A stretch of DNA of 64,000 nucleotides from Flavobacterium sp. ENC (GCF_020991415.1 NZ_JAJMOY010000001.1:248001-312000), one strand, 5' to 3'; shown: positions 52,597 through 61,884, counted from the stretch's first letter. Made by a program: numbers and translations. The notes: a model not told the origin generated them from the sequence alone.

Positions 52597-54696
52597 CTAG
52601 TAGTTAAATTGCAATCTGTTGTCTTCAATTTTGGCATTGTTTTTTAACGCTGGTAAAATTCTGCTTGCATCAGATGCGCTTTGTGCTTTTACTTTTGCTA
52701 CATACTCAGCGTGGTTAGTAATAGCCGGAGCTTTTACTACACTAATGTTTTTAACAACATAAACACCTGTATTTCCTTCAATTGGAGCAGAAATTTTATT
52801 AGCTGTTAAAGCAAATGCATTTCCTACCACTTTTGGCTCTTGTCCAACTCCTCCAGGAAGAACCGGGTTGTCCATAGTTACATTGGTAGCCTGCTGAACA
52901 GCAACACCTGCACTTTTAGCAATTGCCTCAAGGCTTGAACCTGTCATTTTAGCTTTTAGCATTTCAGCTTTTTTCTTGTTTTTTAAGATTGGCTCAACAT
53001 AAGGTCTTGCTAAACTTACAGATACTAAACCTGATTTGTTTTCGCTTTTGTATTGTGCAATTACGTGCCCGATATTTGCTAATTCAAATCTTTTTACATC
53101 ACCTGTATTAGTTTCTTTATCAAATGCCCATCTTATAATGTTACGTTGGTTTCCTAAAGATCCAAACGCTTCATCCATTGCTTTTGCAGTTACAGGAGGA
53201 GCAACTTTCAATCCTAATTCTTTTGCCGTAGCATTAAAATCTTTATCAGCAGCTTCCATTTCAAATTTGGTAGCTAAAGTAAATACTTTATCAGAAGTAG
53301 CTTCAGAAGGCTCAATTTTCTGAGCAATTGTAGCTAAACGAATTCCGTCCTGTTTGTCTGTAATTTTGATAATATGAAATCCGAAAGGAGTTTCAACTAA
53401 ACCAACTTTACCAATTCCGTTACTGAATACAAAGTCATTGAATGGTTTTACCATCTGGTTTGGACCAAAATATCCTAAATCACCACCTTGTTGTGCAGAT
53501 GAATCATCAGAGCTTGTAAAAGCCAGCATCATGAAACTATCCGGATTTGCCTGAACCTGAGCCAGAATTTCTTCTGCTTTGGCTTTAGCTTCTTCTTTCG
53601 TTCTTTTTTCTTTTGTATTTGGAGTCTGAGATCCTGTATATCCTATTAAGATATGACTTGCTTTTGCATTAACTCCTGCTTTAAATCCCTGAGATTTAGA
53701 AATACAGTAGTATTTACCGTAAACATAAGGTCCGTAGATTTCACCCGGAGCCAGACTGAATAATTTATCAGCATCAACTGCAGGTAAATTGTTTTTAGCC
53801 ACATAAGTCGAATCGTAAGGAATATCAGAGTTTGCGTTTACAAATTCAGCAATGTTAGTTGCATTTCTGAAACCTGGCAAAGTATCATTCTTAGCTGTTT
53901 TTGCATTGTAAACAACGCTTCCTGATAATAATGAAGTGATTTTCGCTTTGATTTCAGCTTCGTCTTCTTTTGAAGCTTTATCTTCAATTAAAACGTATTG
54001 AATTTCACGAGTTTCATCTGCTTTGAATTTTTTCTCGTTTTTCTTCATATAATCAACAATGTCAGAATCAGAAATTTTCACTTCGCTGTCTTTAATAGAA
54101 GAATATAATCCGGCAGCATAAGCAAAGTTTACTTTGTTCGCTTCCATTTCATATTTCAGTTTTCCTTCACTAGCAGTTGTGTAAAGTCCTGATTTTACTA
54201 ATGTATTGTAGATTTGAAATTTTGCATTTAAAGTAGCATCTTTTTCTTTCTCAGAAATATATTGTGCTGCTTCCGGGTTTGTTTTAATGTATTCTTTGAA
54301 TTTAGCAATATCAAACATACCGGCTGCATTCAGGAACATTGGGTTTTTACCAATATTCGGATCTGCTTTTAAAACTTCCAAAAGGTGTTTTTCACCTACT
54401 CTCAATCCTAATTTATCAAACTGAGATGACAATAAAGCGATTGAAACCTCTTGATCCCAAACTCTGTTTGCAGCTTCAGTGGAAGAAATCCCTTGCCCAC
54501 TTTTTTCAACATTACTAACTTTAACTCTAAAGTCTTCAAATGAAATATCTTTTCCATCGATGCTTCCCACATCTTTTGAACTTTGACCGAAAGTCCCTCT
54601 TGTGAACAGATCTTGTATTATAAATGCAAATAATGCAAGTGCAATAACTCCTATCAATAAAGCGGAACGCTGTCTAATTTTTGCTAAAACTGCCAT
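52597..54696 (-). CDS. PpiD/SurA-like peptidylprolyl isomerase
   Basis: 699 aa with one N-terminal inner-membrane anchor (about 12-30), a SurA_N-type chaperone domain (about 35-230) and a parvulin rotamase domain (about 340-450, AKASHILIGY, GGDLGYFGPNQMVKPFNDFVF, VETPFGFHIIKI). A second, degenerate parvulin-like part follows to the C-terminus. It is a periplasmic folding factor for outer-membrane and secreted proteins. Its place behind lptC and the CNNM gene fits an envelope-biogenesis run. Confidence 0.94.
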   Translation of the reverse strand: MAVLAKIRQRSALLIGVIALALFAFIIQDLFTRGTFGQSSKDVGSIDGKDISFEDFRVKVSNVEKSGQGISSTEAANRVWDQEVSIALLSSQFDKLGLRVGEKHLLEVLKADPNIGKNPMFLNAAGMFDIAKFKEYIKTNPEAAQYISEKEKDATLNAKFQIYNTLVKSGLYTTASEGKLKYEMEANKVNFAYAAGLYSSIKDSEVKISDSDIVDYMKKNEKKFKADETREIQYVLIEDKASKEDEAEIKAKITSLLSGSVVYNAKTAKNDTLPGFRNATNIAEFVNANSDIPYDSTYVAKNNLPAVDADKLFSLAPGEIYGPYVYGKYYCISKSQGFKAGVNAKASHILIGYTGSQTPNTKEKRTKEEAKAKAEEILAQVQANPDSFMMLAFTSSDDSSAQQGGDLGYFGPNQMVKPFNDFVFSNGIGKVGLVETPFGFHIIKITDKQDGIRLATIAQKIEPSEATSDKVFTLATKFEMEAADKDFNATAKELGLKVAPPVTAKAMDEAFGSLGNQRNIIRWAFDKETNTGDVKRFELANIGHVIAQYKSENKSGLVSVSLARPYVEPILKNKKKAEMLKAKMTGSSLEAIAKSAGVAVQQATNVTMDNPVLPGGVGQEPKVVGNAFALTANKISAPIEGNTGVYVVKNISVVKAPAITNHAEYVAKVKAQSASDASRILPALKNNAKIEDNRLQFNY

Positions 54697-54805
54697 TTTT
54701 ATTATCGTTAATTTTTATATTCAGTTTGCGAAAATACAATTATCTAGTTAATAACAATACAACTAGTGTTTTATTTTGCACATTTTTTTTTAATTACTAA
54801 AAAAA

Positions 54806-56065
54806 TTACTCTTTTATAGTCATTTTTACTAATTCAATTTTCTTGTTTGACGCTTCCTCTATCACAAAATAATAGCGCCCAATAACGATTTCTACTCCTT
54901 TTTGCGGAATCTCCTTCGTCGAATTCACAATAAAACCTCCTAAAGTTCCGTAAGAATCTTCTTCCGGAATAGCCAGTTTATAAACTTCATTCAGATACTC
55001 CACATCCAGGCGTGTCGAAAACAAATATTTACCTTCTCCCAGCTCCTGTTCTATCAGTTCTTCGTCTAAGTCATGCTCATCTTCTATTTCCCCAAAAAGC
55101 TCTTCTACGATATCCTCGATGGTTATGATACCTGAAGTACCTCCGTGTTCATCCAGCACCACAGCTACATTTCTCCTTTTTTTGATCAGCAGGTTCAGGG
55201 CATCTTTTATCGAAATGGTTTCCGGTACAAACTCAACGGTCATCAAAACAGATTTAATGGTTTTGGGCTTTTTAAACAAGTCGAAAGAGTGTACATAACC
55301 CACAATATCATCCAGTGAGTTTTGGCTCACTACAATTTTAGAATAACCGGTTTCTACAAACAAATCCTTAAGCTCCTCAACGCTGTCAAATAAATCTATA
55401 TCGACAATTTCTGTGCGCGGTGTCATAATATCACGTGCTTTTACACCTGAAAACTCTAAAGCATTCTGAAAAATCTGAATCTCGGAATCGACTTCTTCAT
55501 TATCCTCAACAGAACTCATTTGCTCGGTGATATAATTGCCCAGCTCTATTTTACTGAAGTACAATTGCACCTGATCTCCTTCTGTTTTGAAAAACTTTCT
55601 TAAAATAAAGTCTGAAATCCAGATAAAGAAGGTCGAGATATAGTAAAACAACCTATAAAACAGATAGGCCGGAATGGCAAAAATGCGAATTAATGAATTG
55701 GCATAAATCTGAAAAAAGACTTTCGGAAAAAACTCTGCCGTTATTAAAACGATAAAAGTAGAAAGGGCGGTCTGAACCAGCAAACTGGTAAGGCTAGAAA
55801 AATGGAACCCAAATTTCGCAATCTGAGCCAGAATAAGATCCCCCATATAAAAACCATAAACTACAAGTGCCACGTTGTTACCAATAAGCATTGCAGCAAT
55901 AAACTTGGAAGGATTCTCTGTAAGTCTGGTCAGGATCTGGGAAACAAAATTGTCTTGTTTTTTTTCTATTTCAAGATAAATTTTGTTTGAGGAAATAAAA
56001 GCTATTTCCATTCCTGAAAAAAAGGCTGATAGTATTAAACATAGTATTATAATACTAATCTCCAT
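54806..56065 (-). CDS. CNNM/CBS domain membrane protein (hemolysin C / CorC type)
   Basis: 419 aa. An N-terminal CNNM (DUF21) membrane domain with about three to four segments (1-140), a CBS pair (about 205-325, VKARDIMTPRTEIVDID, RNVAVVLDEHGGTSGIITIEDIVEELFG) and a C-terminal CorC/HlyC transporter-associated domain (about 340-419). The family is linked to magnesium or cobalt export and ion homeostasis. It is similar to GldE but not next to gldD, so I do not use that name. It starts 3 nt after the small gene upstream. Confidence 0.92.
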   Translation of the reverse strand: MEISIIILCLILSAFFSGMEIAFISSNKIYLEIEKKQDNFVSQILTRLTENPSKFIAAMLIGNNVALVVYGFYMGDLILAQIAKFGFHFSSLTSLLVQTALSTFIVLITAEFFPKVFFQIYANSLIRIFAIPAYLFYRLFYYISTFFIWISDFILRKFFKTEGDQVQLYFSKIELGNYITEQMSSVEDNEEVDSEIQIFQNALEFSGVKARDIMTPRTEIVDIDLFDSVEELKDLFVETGYSKIVVSQNSLDDIVGYVHSFDLFKKPKTIKSVLMTVEFVPETISIKDALNLLIKKRRNVAVVLDEHGGTSGIITIEDIVEELFGEIEDEHDLDEELIEQELGEGKYLFSTRLDVEYLNEVYKLAIPEEDSYGTLGGFIVNSTKEIPQKGVEIVIGRYYFVIEEASNKKIELVKMTIKE

Positions 56066-56068
56066 TTT

Positions 56069-56263
56069 TTATTGTTTTTTGTTACGATCGTCAAATTTCT
56101 TAGCATATTTCCTTCTGAAGAAAAACATAAAAACCGCTAAGCCGGCGATTATAAAGCTTAATGTAGAAGTGTCATTTCCTTCATTCACTTTTATAATTCC
56201 ATCGTAAATAAAGAAAACCGCAAACAATATGTAAACGTATTGTGTATATTTTAATATGCCCAT
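56069..56263 (-). CDS. Small membrane protein between lptC and the CNNM gene
   Basis: 64 aa with two membrane segments (about 7-24 and 33-50) and a basic tail (RRKYAKKFDDRNKKQ). Spacing to both neighbours is under 11 bp, which supports a real gene. No family recognised. Confidence 0.7.
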   Translation of the reverse strand: MGILKYTQYVYILFAVFFIYDGIIKVNEGNDTSTLSFIIAGLAVFMFFFRRKYAKKFDDRNKKQ

Positions 56264-56273
56264 AAATCTGTAT

Positions 56274-56825
56274 TTATTCTTCGGCTTCTAATTCGCCTGT
56301 TATTCGTTGTGAATTGATGACTTTAAAGTCTTTACTAAAATCTATTCCCTGCCCGTAAGAAACTCCCTTTGCATCGGTAAGCTTGAATTTTCTTTCGGTA
56401 TAAAACCATTCGTTTTTCTGATCAAAATACAATTGCTCTGTTTCAAGCATCTGACCTGTTTCAGAAGTAATTTTTACTTTTCCCTGCAAATCAATAATTC
56501 CGGTTTGTTTGTATGAAACCGCATAATTGGACCTTATAAAAGTACGCTTTTGTTTTTTATCATATAAGGTAACATCGATGCCTTTCGGAAATTCTGTAAA
56601 CGGGAATTCAAGATTAGAATAATCCAGCATTTTTGAACTGATCAGTACTCCGGTTATGCGTCCGGAATCTGTATATTTTATATTAACCGTATCGGCATCA
56701 CTTCCGGGAACAAACTCTGAAAAGTTGATTTTCTGAACTTCTTTAAAATTACTTTCGCATCCAAAAAACATTGTCACAGCTAGCACTGTGACAATGGTAA
56801 TTATATATTTCTTTGGTAAATTCAT
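56274..56825 (-). CDS. lptC: LPS export ABC transporter periplasmic protein LptC
   Basis: 183 aa with a lipoprotein-like N-terminus (VTMFFGCESN). LptC bridges the inner-membrane LptBFG exporter and the periplasmic LptA-type bridge. The LptC/OstA-like beta-jellyroll covers about 45-165 (GRITGVLISSKMLDYSNL, FPKGIDVTLYD, YAVSYKQTGIIDLQGKVKI, LETEQLYFDQKNEWFYTE). It sits 51 bp behind an outer-membrane protein gene. The lipoprotein form is usual in Bacteroidota, while proteobacterial LptC has a membrane helix. Confidence 0.9.
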   Translation of the reverse strand: MNLPKKYIITIVTVLAVTMFFGCESNFKEVQKINFSEFVPGSDADTVNIKYTDSGRITGVLISSKMLDYSNLEFPFTEFPKGIDVTLYDKKQKRTFIRSNYAVSYKQTGIIDLQGKVKITSETGQMLETEQLYFDQKNEWFYTERKFKLTDAKGVSYGQGIDFSKDFKVINSQRITGELEAEE

Positions 56826-56875
56826 TTGCCAAATGTAGTAAATTGTAATGAGCTTAAAAAAATATTAAGTTCTGC

Positions 56876-58105
56876 TTAGTTGTATTTACTTTTCACGAAC
56901 CATTTGTCGTTGAAAGAAAAACCTACACTAAAGTTTAGATAATTTTCCTGAACTAAACCTGAATTAGTGGTTCCTCTTTTACCAAACTCAATTCCAAAAT
57001 TTACATTTGAAAAAGACCCGGTAATCGGTAAACCTGCCCCTAAACTCATCCCTACATCATTAACTGATTCGTTTTTTATTACTAAACCAATTTTTTCGTA
57101 TTTAAGACCTGCTCTGTAGGTGATTCTGCTAAAGTAACTTGAGAAAGAGGTATAGTTCGGAATGTAATAACCTCCAATAGCATATTTTGCATAATTTTCA
57201 TAACGCACATTACTTACTGTATTGTAGTGATTATTCAGTTTTCCTTCTCCCTGAAAAGCCAGCGTAGTACCAATCAGCCATTTTCTTGCTTCTCCAATAC
57301 CTGCGCCAATGGTAAATTTACCAGGCAATTTCAACTCGGTTGCAGCAACAGGGTACGTATAGGAATCTGCATCACCGTCAACCTGAGCTGTTCTCGTATT
57401 ATCAGAATTTAAATTACCTGAAAAGTTATAACTTAAGCTGGTATATAAATTCGTTTTCTTATAAATTTTGGTTTGATACATGGTACCAATGTTGAAAGTA
57501 GCACCCGATATTTTAGAAATATTCTCTTCTCTTGTGGCATTTTGAACATCTGTTACAAGTTCTATACTAGTGGTCGTAATTTTACCAAAATTATATTGTA
57601 CATCAGCTCCGATGTTCCATTTAGGCGTAATTTTATATCCTAAACCAAAGAACACTTTATTAACGCCGCCTTTTCCTTCTAACTGACTGCTTACAGCTCC
57701 GGGAGTATCCGTATTATCATTTGCAATTCTATATCCTACAGCCGACAAAGGAACCAGACCAAATGCTGCACCAAATTTTCCCATAGGAATTCCTACTGCC
57801 AGATAATCAAAAGTTGTTCTTTGTGCTTTTGAAGTTTCGCCTTCTGTTTTGATCTTGGAAGTTCCAAAAGTTCCCCCCACAGAAAAAGTGGTTTGTCCCA
57901 AACTGGCATAACTTGCCGGATTTTCAATATTCAAATGTATACTATCCTGTTCTACCGCAACACCTGCCATAGACCTGAATTCAAGAGTTCCTTTGAACTT
58001 TACATCTCCAATTCCGTAGAAAGAATATGGGGAAGCAGTACCTTGTTGCGCGAATGAAACGAACGATATAAGTAAACAGGTACTTATTATAATTTTTTTA
58101 ATCAT
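56876..58105 (-). CDS. Outer-membrane beta-barrel protein of unknown role
   Basis: 409 aa with a signal peptide (1-19, ending SFAQ) and repeated amphipathic beta-strands throughout, e.g. TFSVGGTFGTSKI, WNIGADVQYNFGKI, FTIGAGIGEARKW and a C-terminal YLNFSVGFSFNDKWF. The start of the mature part (GTASPYSFYGIGDVKF) is typical for a flavobacterial outer-membrane family that I cannot name with certainty; FadL/PorV-like barrels are the nearest comparison. It overlaps coaX by 8 nt and precedes lptC. Confidence 0.8.
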   Translation of the reverse strand: MIKKIIISTCLLISFVSFAQQGTASPYSFYGIGDVKFKGTLEFRSMAGVAVEQDSIHLNIENPASYASLGQTTFSVGGTFGTSKIKTEGETSKAQRTTFDYLAVGIPMGKFGAAFGLVPLSAVGYRIANDNTDTPGAVSSQLEGKGGVNKVFFGLGYKITPKWNIGADVQYNFGKITTTSIELVTDVQNATREENISKISGATFNIGTMYQTKIYKKTNLYTSLSYNFSGNLNSDNTRTAQVDGDADSYTYPVAATELKLPGKFTIGAGIGEARKWLIGTTLAFQGEGKLNNHYNTVSNVRYENYAKYAIGGYYIPNYTSFSSYFSRITYRAGLKYEKIGLVIKNESVNDVGMSLGAGLPITGSFSNVNFGIEFGKRGTTNSGLVQENYLNFSVGFSFNDKWFVKSKYN

Positions 58106-58832
58106 TGTCGATTTTATATTGAAATGTTTGGTTCAAACTTTCCAAAAGGAAATTTGAATTGGCAAATATGGTATTTTTTAATCGTTTAGCCAAAAAATCT
58201 GCATCGCCACCCGTTAAAATTATTATAAAATTTGAAAAGTTTGCCCGATATTCATCGATAAAACCATCAATCTCATAGACGAACCCATTCACAACACCAG
58301 AGTGAATCGCCTCTTTTGTAGAATTTCCTATATAGTGTTCCGGAACTTCCAAAGTTAGTAAAGGCAGTCTGGCCGTGAAATTATGCAAAGCCTCATATCG
58401 CAATCTTAAGCCAGGAGAAATGGCCCCGCCCAGATAATTGTCCTTTTCGTCGATAAAATCGTAGGTAATACAAGTTCCCGCATCGATTACTAATCTGTTT
58501 TGTTTTGGAAACTGCAAAGTGGCGCCCGCCGCCAAAACCATTCTGTCAATTCCCAAAGTTTTTGGGGTGGAATATTGATTCGTAAAAGGAAAAATATCCT
58601 CATGTGTTAAAAAATGAATATTGAGTTCCTTTTCGAAAGCCAAAAAAGACTGTTTTTCTATATTTCCGACCGAAGCAACGACCAAATCGGAGCAATTTTG
58701 AAATTTTTTTAAAATTTTTTTAATTTTTTTTTCAAGCTCATTTTTCTCAAAAACAAAATTTTCAACAACAGTACTTCCCTCAAAGACAGCAGCTTTAATT
58801 CTGGTATTCCCAACATCAACAGTTAAAATCAT
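58098..58832 (-). CDS. coaX: Type III pantothenate kinase
   Basis: 244 aa ASKHA-fold kinase that phosphorylates pantothenate, the first step of coenzyme A synthesis. MILTVDVGNTRIKAAVFEG is the phosphate-binding start, with TLGIDRMVLAAGA, VIDAGTCITYDFID and GGAISPGLRLRYEAL as further motifs. The ATG at 58832 is chosen over a frame extending to 58931 because the promoter lies between. It heads the minus-strand run down to the PpiD-like gene. Confidence 0.96.
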   Translation of the reverse strand: MILTVDVGNTRIKAAVFEGSTVVENFVFEKNELEKKIKKILKKFQNCSDLVVASVGNIEKQSFLAFEKELNIHFLTHEDIFPFTNQYSTPKTLGIDRMVLAAGATLQFPKQNRLVIDAGTCITYDFIDEKDNYLGGAISPGLRLRYEALHNFTARLPLLTLEVPEHYIGNSTKEAIHSGVVNGFVYEIDGFIDEYRANFSNFIIILTGGDADFLAKRLKNTIFANSNFLLESLNQTFQYKIDND

Positions 58833-58851
58833 GTTTGCTTTTTTATAAATG

Positions 58852-58859
58852 CAAAGATA
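58852..58859 (-). promoter_or_regulatory. Candidate -7 box for coaX
   Basis: On the minus strand TATCTTTG fits TAnnTTTG, 19 nt upstream of the coaX ATG. It is divergent from the tRNA promoter. Confidence 0.6.
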
Positions 58860-58885
58860 CGAATTGATTTTTTTTAAAAAATGTT

Positions 58886-58915
58886 TTGGATAAACGAAAA
58901 ATGATTCTATCTTTG
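58886..58915 (+). promoter_or_regulatory. Promoter of tRNA-Phe
   Basis: TTG at 58886-58888 and TATCTTTG at 58908-58915 are separated by 19 nt, a textbook Bacteroidota promoter, 16 nt before the tRNA. Confidence 0.8.
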
Positions 58916-58931
58916 CACCCGCAATCAGCAC

Positions 58932-59004
58932 GGTGCCTTAGCTCAGATGGTAGAGCAATGGACTGAAAATCCATGTGTCCCTGGTTCGATCCCTGGAGGC
59001 ACCA
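58932..59004 (+). tRNA. tRNA-Phe (GAA)
   Basis: A 73-nt cloverleaf: acceptor stem 58932-58938 with 58997-59003, D-arm with GCTC/GAGC, anticodon stem ATGGA/TCCAT around the anticodon GAA at 58965-58967, T-loop TTCGATC and discriminator A. The 3' CCA is not fully encoded (CCG follows). The T-stem has a central T-T mismatch. A terminator follows directly. Confidence 0.96.
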
Positions 59005-59009
59005 CCGTT

Positions 59010-59039
59010 AAAACCCGAATAGAAATATTCGGGTTTTTT
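59010..59039 (+). terminator. Terminator after tRNA-Phe
   Basis: A perfect 12-bp stem (59010-59021 and 59026-59037) with a GAAA loop and a T-run. Confidence 0.92.
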
Positions 59040-59069
59040 GTTTTTAATACTTTCCTTAAGTATTTAACC

Positions 59070-59333
59070 GCAAGGTGCACTAAGGTTTACGCAATGGTTC
59101 GCAAAGTCTAGTTTAAGCTTTGCTCCCAATAGCTATCGGGATTGCATTTTTTTCTTTGTGTCTTTTCATTAAATAAATTCACTTCCTTTATTTGAACATA
59201 GTTTTCACGCAAAGGCGCAAAAGCGCAAAGAAAAAAAACTTAAATAACTTTGCGCCTTTGCGACTTTGCGTGCAATTCCAGACGCTTGGGAAGACCAGCT
59301 TTTTGTTTCTCTCTATCGGGAAATCGCTTCATA
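59070..59333. repeat. Degenerate CGCAAAG-type repeat region
   Basis: This stretch contains broken copies of the unit that follows (for example CACGCAAAGGCGCAAAAGCG from 59206 and CTTTGCGCCTTTGCG near 59248) mixed with unrelated sequence, including a TAGCTATCGGGA word. No gene is seen. Confidence 0.6.
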
Positions 59334-60001
59334 CAGAGGCGCAAAGAAAACTTAAATAAACTTTGCGTGCCTTGCGTTTTTTTCTTTGTGCCTTTGCGTT
59401 TAAATTAAATTTCAATTCCTTCTTTCGAACATCTTTTTTTCACGCAAAGTCGCAGAGTCGCAAAGAAAACTTAAATAAACTTTGCGTGCCCTGCGTTTTT
59501 TTCTTTGTGTCTTTGCGTTTAAATTAAACTTCAATTCCTTCTTTCGAACATCATTTTTTTCACGCAAAGTCGCGGAGTCGCAAGGAAAACTTAAATAAAC
59601 TTTGCGCGCCCTGCACTTTTTTCTTTGTGTCTTTGCTTTTAAATTAAATTTCAATTCCTTCTTTCGAACATCTTTTTTTCACGCAAAGTCGCGGAGTCGC
59701 AAAGAAAACTTAAATAAACTTTGCGTGCACTGCGTTTTTTTCTTTGTGCCTTTGCGTTTAAATTAAATTTCAATTCCTTCTTTCAAACATCGTTTTTTCA
59801 CGCAAAGTCGCGGAGTCGCAAAGAAAACTTAAAATAAACTTTGCATGCCCTGCGTTTTTTTCTTTGTGTCTTTGCTTTTAAAATTTCAATTCCTTCTTTC
59901 TAACATCTTTTTTTCACGCAAAGTCGCGGAGTCGCAAAGAAAACTTAAATAAACTTTGCGTGTACTGCGTTTTTTCTTTGTGTCTTTGCGTTTAAATTAT
60001 A
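59334..60001. repeat. Tandem repeat array, unit about 119 bp
   Basis: The word CACGCAAAGTCGC recurs at 59441, 59561, 59680, 59799 and 59915, i.e. every 116-120 bp, and a partial unit precedes at 59334. Each unit holds a GCAAAG...CTTTGC inverted repeat and ends in TTCAATTCCTTCTTTC-like spacer sequence. Copies are nearly identical. No spacers of a CRISPR kind occur. Apparent reading frames across it are periodic and not real genes. The remaining 60002-60152 is AT-rich leader sequence of the MFS gene. Confidence 0.9.
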
Positions 60002-60152
60002 ATTTTAACAAGGTTTATTACTGTTAAAAACACACTTGTTTTAAAATAATGCGCTTTTGTTAAAAAAGTATTAACTAAATAAAAAAATATCTCATATATT
60101 CGTGAAATGATACCTTATGATTTCATTTGTTATTAAAACCACAAAATATTTT

Positions 60153-61649
60153 ATGAGTAAAAATTCTACAAAAGGCATTTGGAAAGTAATTTCAGCCTCC
60201 TCAATGGGAACTATGATAGAATGGTATGACTTCTATATTTTCGGAAGTCTGGCTGTTGTAATCTCAACCAAATTCTTTCCGACTGATAATCCGACTGCAG
60301 CTTTTTTATCCACTTTAGCCACTTTTGCCGCCGGATTTGTAGTGCGCCCTTTTGGTGCTTTATTTTTTGGAAGACTCGGAGATATCATTGGCCGTAAATA
60401 TACGTTTATGGCTACCTTATTATTAATGGGCGGTTCGACCTTTTTAATCGGCTGTATTCCCAGTTATGAGACAATCGGTTTTTTAGCGCCTTTATTGGTG
60501 TTGATCCTGCGTTTACTGCAAGGACTTGCTCTTGGCGGAGAATATGGAGGCGCAGCCACTTATGTTGCCGAGCATGCTCCTAAAGGGCAGAAAGGCTATT
60601 GGACTTCCTGGATTCAGACTACTGCAACTGTTGGTTTATTTATCTCTTTGATGGTCATCTTAGCCACAAAAAATGTACTCTCTGCCGAAGACTTTGACTC
60701 CTGGGGATGGCGTGTACCGTTTTGGGTTTCTATTGTTATGGTTGGCGTCTCTTATCTGATTCGAAAAAACATGGATGAATCCCCTGTTTTTGCTAAAGCT
60801 AAAAAAGAAGGCACTACCAGTACAAATCCGCTAAAAGAAAGCTTTGGTAACCGGTATAATTTAAAATTTGTTTTACTGGCCTTATTTGGCGCGACAATGG
60901 GACAAGGGGTTGTCTGGTACACCGGACAATTTTATGCCATGAGTTTTATGAAAACGGTAATGAATATTGACTCCTCGCAAGTCGATGGATTACTGGGAAT
61001 TGCATTATTACTGGGAACACCTTTTTTTATTGTCTTTGGATGGTTAAGCGACAAAATAGGACGAAAATACATTATGATGGGCGGAATGCTGCTTGCCATT
61101 TTATGCTACAGACCCATTTACAAAACCATGTATACAACTACAGATGTTAGTACCAAAACTGAAATTGTAGAAAAAAGAAGTCAAAACACAGCAATAGCAA
61201 AAAATAATGACGTAATCACCACAATTTCAAAAACCTATAGTGACGGAACTTCGTATGTAGAAAAACGAACGGCATATAATACGAAGAAAGAACCCCAGAC
61301 TACCGTCTCCATCCTTATTAATTCCAATGATGAATGGACCTTGATTTTACTGGTGTTCATTCAGGTTTTATTTGTCACGATGGTATACGGTCCAATTGCA
61401 GCATTTTTGGTGGAAATGTTTCCAGCCAAAATCAGATATACGTCGATGTCTTTGCCTTATCATGTTGGAAACGGAATTTTTGGAGGATTGCTTCCCGCCA
61501 TATCCACTTATTTCGTAACACATGCCAAAGAAACAGCAAAAACTGATTTTTATCTGGACGGATTATGGTACCCTATTATTATTGCTTCGGTAAGCTTTAT
61601 AATTGGAATGATTTACATTGATAATAAAAACAAAATTAATCACCTTTAA
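60153..61649 (+). CDS. MHS-type MFS transporter
   Basis: 498 aa from the ATG at 60153 (MSKNSTKGIWKVISASSMG). It belongs to the metabolite:H+ symporter group of the major facilitator superfamily (ProP/KgtP/ShiA relatives). Landmarks are GTMIEWYDFYIFGSLA, RPFGALFFGRLGDIIGRKYTF (motif between segments 2 and 3), LQGLALGGEYGGAATYVAEHAP and GWLSDKIGRKYIMMGGM. Between segments about 8 and 9 there is a hydrophilic insert of some 70 residues (about 325-395, Thr/Lys-rich). The substrate may be an organic acid, proline or betaine; this cannot be decided. Confidence 0.93.
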   Translation: MSKNSTKGIWKVISASSMGTMIEWYDFYIFGSLAVVISTKFFPTDNPTAAFLSTLATFAAGFVVRPFGALFFGRLGDIIGRKYTFMATLLLMGGSTFLIGCIPSYETIGFLAPLLVLILRLLQGLALGGEYGGAATYVAEHAPKGQKGYWTSWIQTTATVGLFISLMVILATKNVLSAEDFDSWGWRVPFWVSIVMVGVSYLIRKNMDESPVFAKAKKEGTTSTNPLKESFGNRYNLKFVLLALFGATMGQGVVWYTGQFYAMSFMKTVMNIDSSQVDGLLGIALLLGTPFFIVFGWLSDKIGRKYIMMGGMLLAILCYRPIYKTMYTTTDVSTKTEIVEKRSQNTAIAKNNDVITTISKTYSDGTSYVEKRTAYNTKKEPQTTVSILINSNDEWTLILLVFIQVLFVTMVYGPIAAFLVEMFPAKIRYTSMSLPYHVGNGIFGGLLPAISTYFVTHAKETAKTDFYLDGLWYPIIIASVSFIIGMIYIDNKNKINHL

Positions 61650-61659
61650 ATTTAAAAAA

Positions 61660-61884
61660 ATGAATACAATCAAACAGGCGTTAGGTGTTCTATGGGTGAT
61701 ACTGGCAATTGCAGCTGCCTATTTTTGCGTTTTTGAATTTGGCTTACCAAAACTACTGTCAGACAAACAGGATGATCTTGTCTTTGGGATTATAATCCTA
61801 TTTATTCTCACTCCCTTAATTGTGCTGGGTTTGGGAACTTTTGGTTATTTCGCCGTTATTGGGGAATACAACGAAAAGAAATAA
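61660..61884 (+). CDS. Small membrane protein following the MFS gene
   Basis: 74 aa from the ATG at 61660 with two membrane segments (about 8-28 and 42-66). It is 10 bp after the MFS transporter and probably co-transcribed. A longer frame reaches into the MFS end, but this ATG gives a natural N-terminus. Small two-helix proteins of this kind (possibly DUF6814) accompany MFS genes in Bacteroidota; role unknown. Confidence 0.72.
   Translation: MNTIKQALGVLWVILAIAAAYFCVFEFGLPKLLSDKQDDLVFGIIILFILTPLIVLGLGTFGYFAVIGEYNEKK

Noticed and set aside
54806-56065. Gliding gene gldE
   Set aside because: The domain layout is similar, but gldD, ssb and mutY are not next to it; the setting is LPS export and protein folding.
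58833-58931. Longer N-terminus of CoaX
   Set aside because: The coaX promoter box lies inside it and the family starts with the phosphate loop at MILTVDVGN.
59412-59654. 80-aa reading frame on the minus strand
   Set aside because: It is a periodic frame made by the tandem repeats (AKTQRKK and ARKVYLSF repeated at the unit length).
59334-60001. Possible CRISPR array
   Set aside because: The whole 119-bp unit repeats; there are no unique spacers between short repeats and no cas genes nearby.
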